From the NCBI GenBank assembly GCA_963545585.1, contig CAUUKX010000106.1:1-6590 (forward strand): a DNA stretch of 6,590 nt, in the 5' to 3' direction. The position numbers and the translations under genes were made by a program. Origin of the DNA: W11650 sp963545585 (GTDB lineage: Bacteria; Bacillota; Clostridia; Lachnospirales; Vallitaleaceae). The notes under the pieces were generated by a model. That model saw nothing but the letters and a program-made list of their open reading frames with translations. It did not search any database and was not told where the DNA came from. Below, one piece after another: positions 6,183 through 6,590 of this stretch (the stretch's first letter is position 1; each line of letters opens with the position of its first letter).

Positions 6183-6218
6183 AAAAGCCCCCTGCCCTTT
6201 CACGGGCAGAAAGCTTTT
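6183..6218 (-). terminator. Intrinsic terminator after rpsO
   Basis: In the minus-strand RNA, AAAAGCTTTCTGCCC (6204-6218) pairs with GGGCAGGGGGCTTTT (6183-6197) over 15 continuous positions, three of them U-G, with a 6-base loop GTGAAA. A T run follows the stem (GCTTTTT, then ATCATTTTT). It begins 6 bases after the rpsO stop codon. It should end most transcription from rpsO, with any read-through continuing into pnp. Confidence 0.88.
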
Positions 6219-6224
6219 CCTGTC

Positions 6225-6488
6225 TTATTTTCTTAAATCCAAACGAACCAGCAGATTACGATATGCTTCGATATCTTTTGATGCTAAATACTTCAAAAGA
6301 CCACGACGCTGACCGACCATTTTCAGTAAACCGCGCCGGGAATGGTGATCCTTCTTGTGCTCTTTCAAATGCTCATTCAAATGATTAATCCGATGCGTTA
6401 GCAGCGCAATCTGAACTTCCGGTGAACCGGTATCTGCTTCGTTGCGTCCAAATTCAGCAATAATTGCCTTTTTTTGTTCTGGTGTCAT
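6225..6488 (-). CDS. rpsO: Small ribosomal subunit protein uS15
   Basis: The 87-residue protein is S15, a primary binder of the central domain of 16S rRNA in the 30S subunit, also contacting 23S rRNA across the subunit interface. The family core is fully conserved: DTGSPEVQIALLT (18-30), the loop HLKEHKKDHHSRRGLL (38-53) that contacts the 16S three-way junction, and QRRGLLKYL (58-66). Length is close to the usual 89. ATG 6488 is chosen because a near-perfect AGGAGG stands 6 bases upstream; a TTG at 6527 in the same frame would place that ribosome binding site inside the coding region. A strong terminator follows the stop and pnp comes next, the common rpsO-pnp order of bacteria. S15 often represses its own mRNA through a leader structure, which may apply here. 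Confidence 0.98.
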   Translation of the reverse strand: MTPEQKKAIIAEFGRNEADTGSPEVQIALLTHRINHLNEHLKEHKKDHHSRRGLLKMVGQRRGLLKYLASKDIEAYRNLLVRLDLRK

Positions 6489-6590
6489 AATTTTCCTCCT
6501 AAAAATAAAATGAGATTCTCCCCGCAAAAATGCAGCAGCTCCTGCTGTTGGCTAAGAATGGGCCGGAGCGCCCGGCTCTGAGCCAAGGAA
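6489..6590 (-). promoter_or_regulatory. rpsO leader with hairpins
   Basis: No upstream gene is visible before the window ends. The minus-strand RNA can form TTGGCT/AGCCAA (6581-6586 with 6548-6553) around an inner GCCGG/CCGGC stem (6572-6576 with 6562-6566), then CAGCAG/CTGCTG (6542-6547 with 6533-6538, 3-base loop) followed by CATTTTTGC, and then the AGGAGG site. These may be an S15 autoregulatory leader, or the second hairpin may be a weak terminator or attenuator of an upstream gene. No promoter is recognisable. Confidence 0.4.

Noticed and set aside
5965..6388. Plus-strand open frames across the rpsO-pnp spacer and rpsO
   Set aside because: They run through promoters, hairpins, a terminator and the complement of rpsO, so they are chance frames.
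6489..6527. TTG at 6527 as the rpsO start, adding 13 residues
   Set aside because: The AGGAGG directly before ATG 6488 decides the start, and S15 proteins begin with an MTPEQK-like sequence.
1..6590. CRISPR array, tRNA genes, insertion sequences or a defence system
   Set aside because: No regularly spaced repeats, tRNA-like cloverleaf, transposase or defence-type domain was seen on either strand.

Overview
This window looks like ordinary chromosomal DNA of a Gram-positive Bacillota, most likely a clostridium of the Lachnospirales type. The evidence is a RecU-type Holliday junction resolvase (a Bacillota family), strong AGGAGG-like ribosome binding sites, PNPase and S15 sequences that read like clostridial ones, and the gene order rpsO-pnp. 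The lineage below class level is inferred from remembered protein resemblance, not from a search. Every gene lies on the minus strand, so transcription runs from the right end of the window to the left.

Reading in transcription order: positions 6489-6590 are a structured leader for rpsO (ribosomal protein S15, 6225-6488). A strong intrinsic terminator (6183-6218) follows rpsO directly. The spacer of about 415 bases before pnp then holds a well-formed promoter (6132-6160), a second promoter-like pair (5955-5984), several small hairpins, and a large imperfect stem-loop (5835-5922) that ends 26 bases before the pnp start codon. pnp (3727-5808, polynucleotide phosphorylase), dut (3269-3712, dUTPase) and an RluA-family pseudouridine synthase gene (2348-3259) are spaced by only 14 and 9 bases and form a tight operon.

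A 239-base gap with two copies of a 20-base direct repeat separates that operon from recU (1572-2108). A 315-base gap with some inverted repeats follows. The left end holds a lipoprotein of the polysaccharide deacetylase (NodB-like) superfamily, whose C-terminus runs off the window (1-1256).

Functionally this is housekeeping: translation (S15), RNA turnover (PNPase), dUTP removal (Dut), RNA modification (pseudouridine synthase), recombination (RecU) and cell-surface glycan metabolism (deacetylase). I found no CRISPR array, transposase, phage gene, toxin-antitoxin pair or defence system. The most interesting material is noncoding: the long stem-loop in front of pnp, which resembles in position and form the RNase III-processed pnp leaders of enterobacteria and Streptomyces, and the repeat-like or structured spacers.
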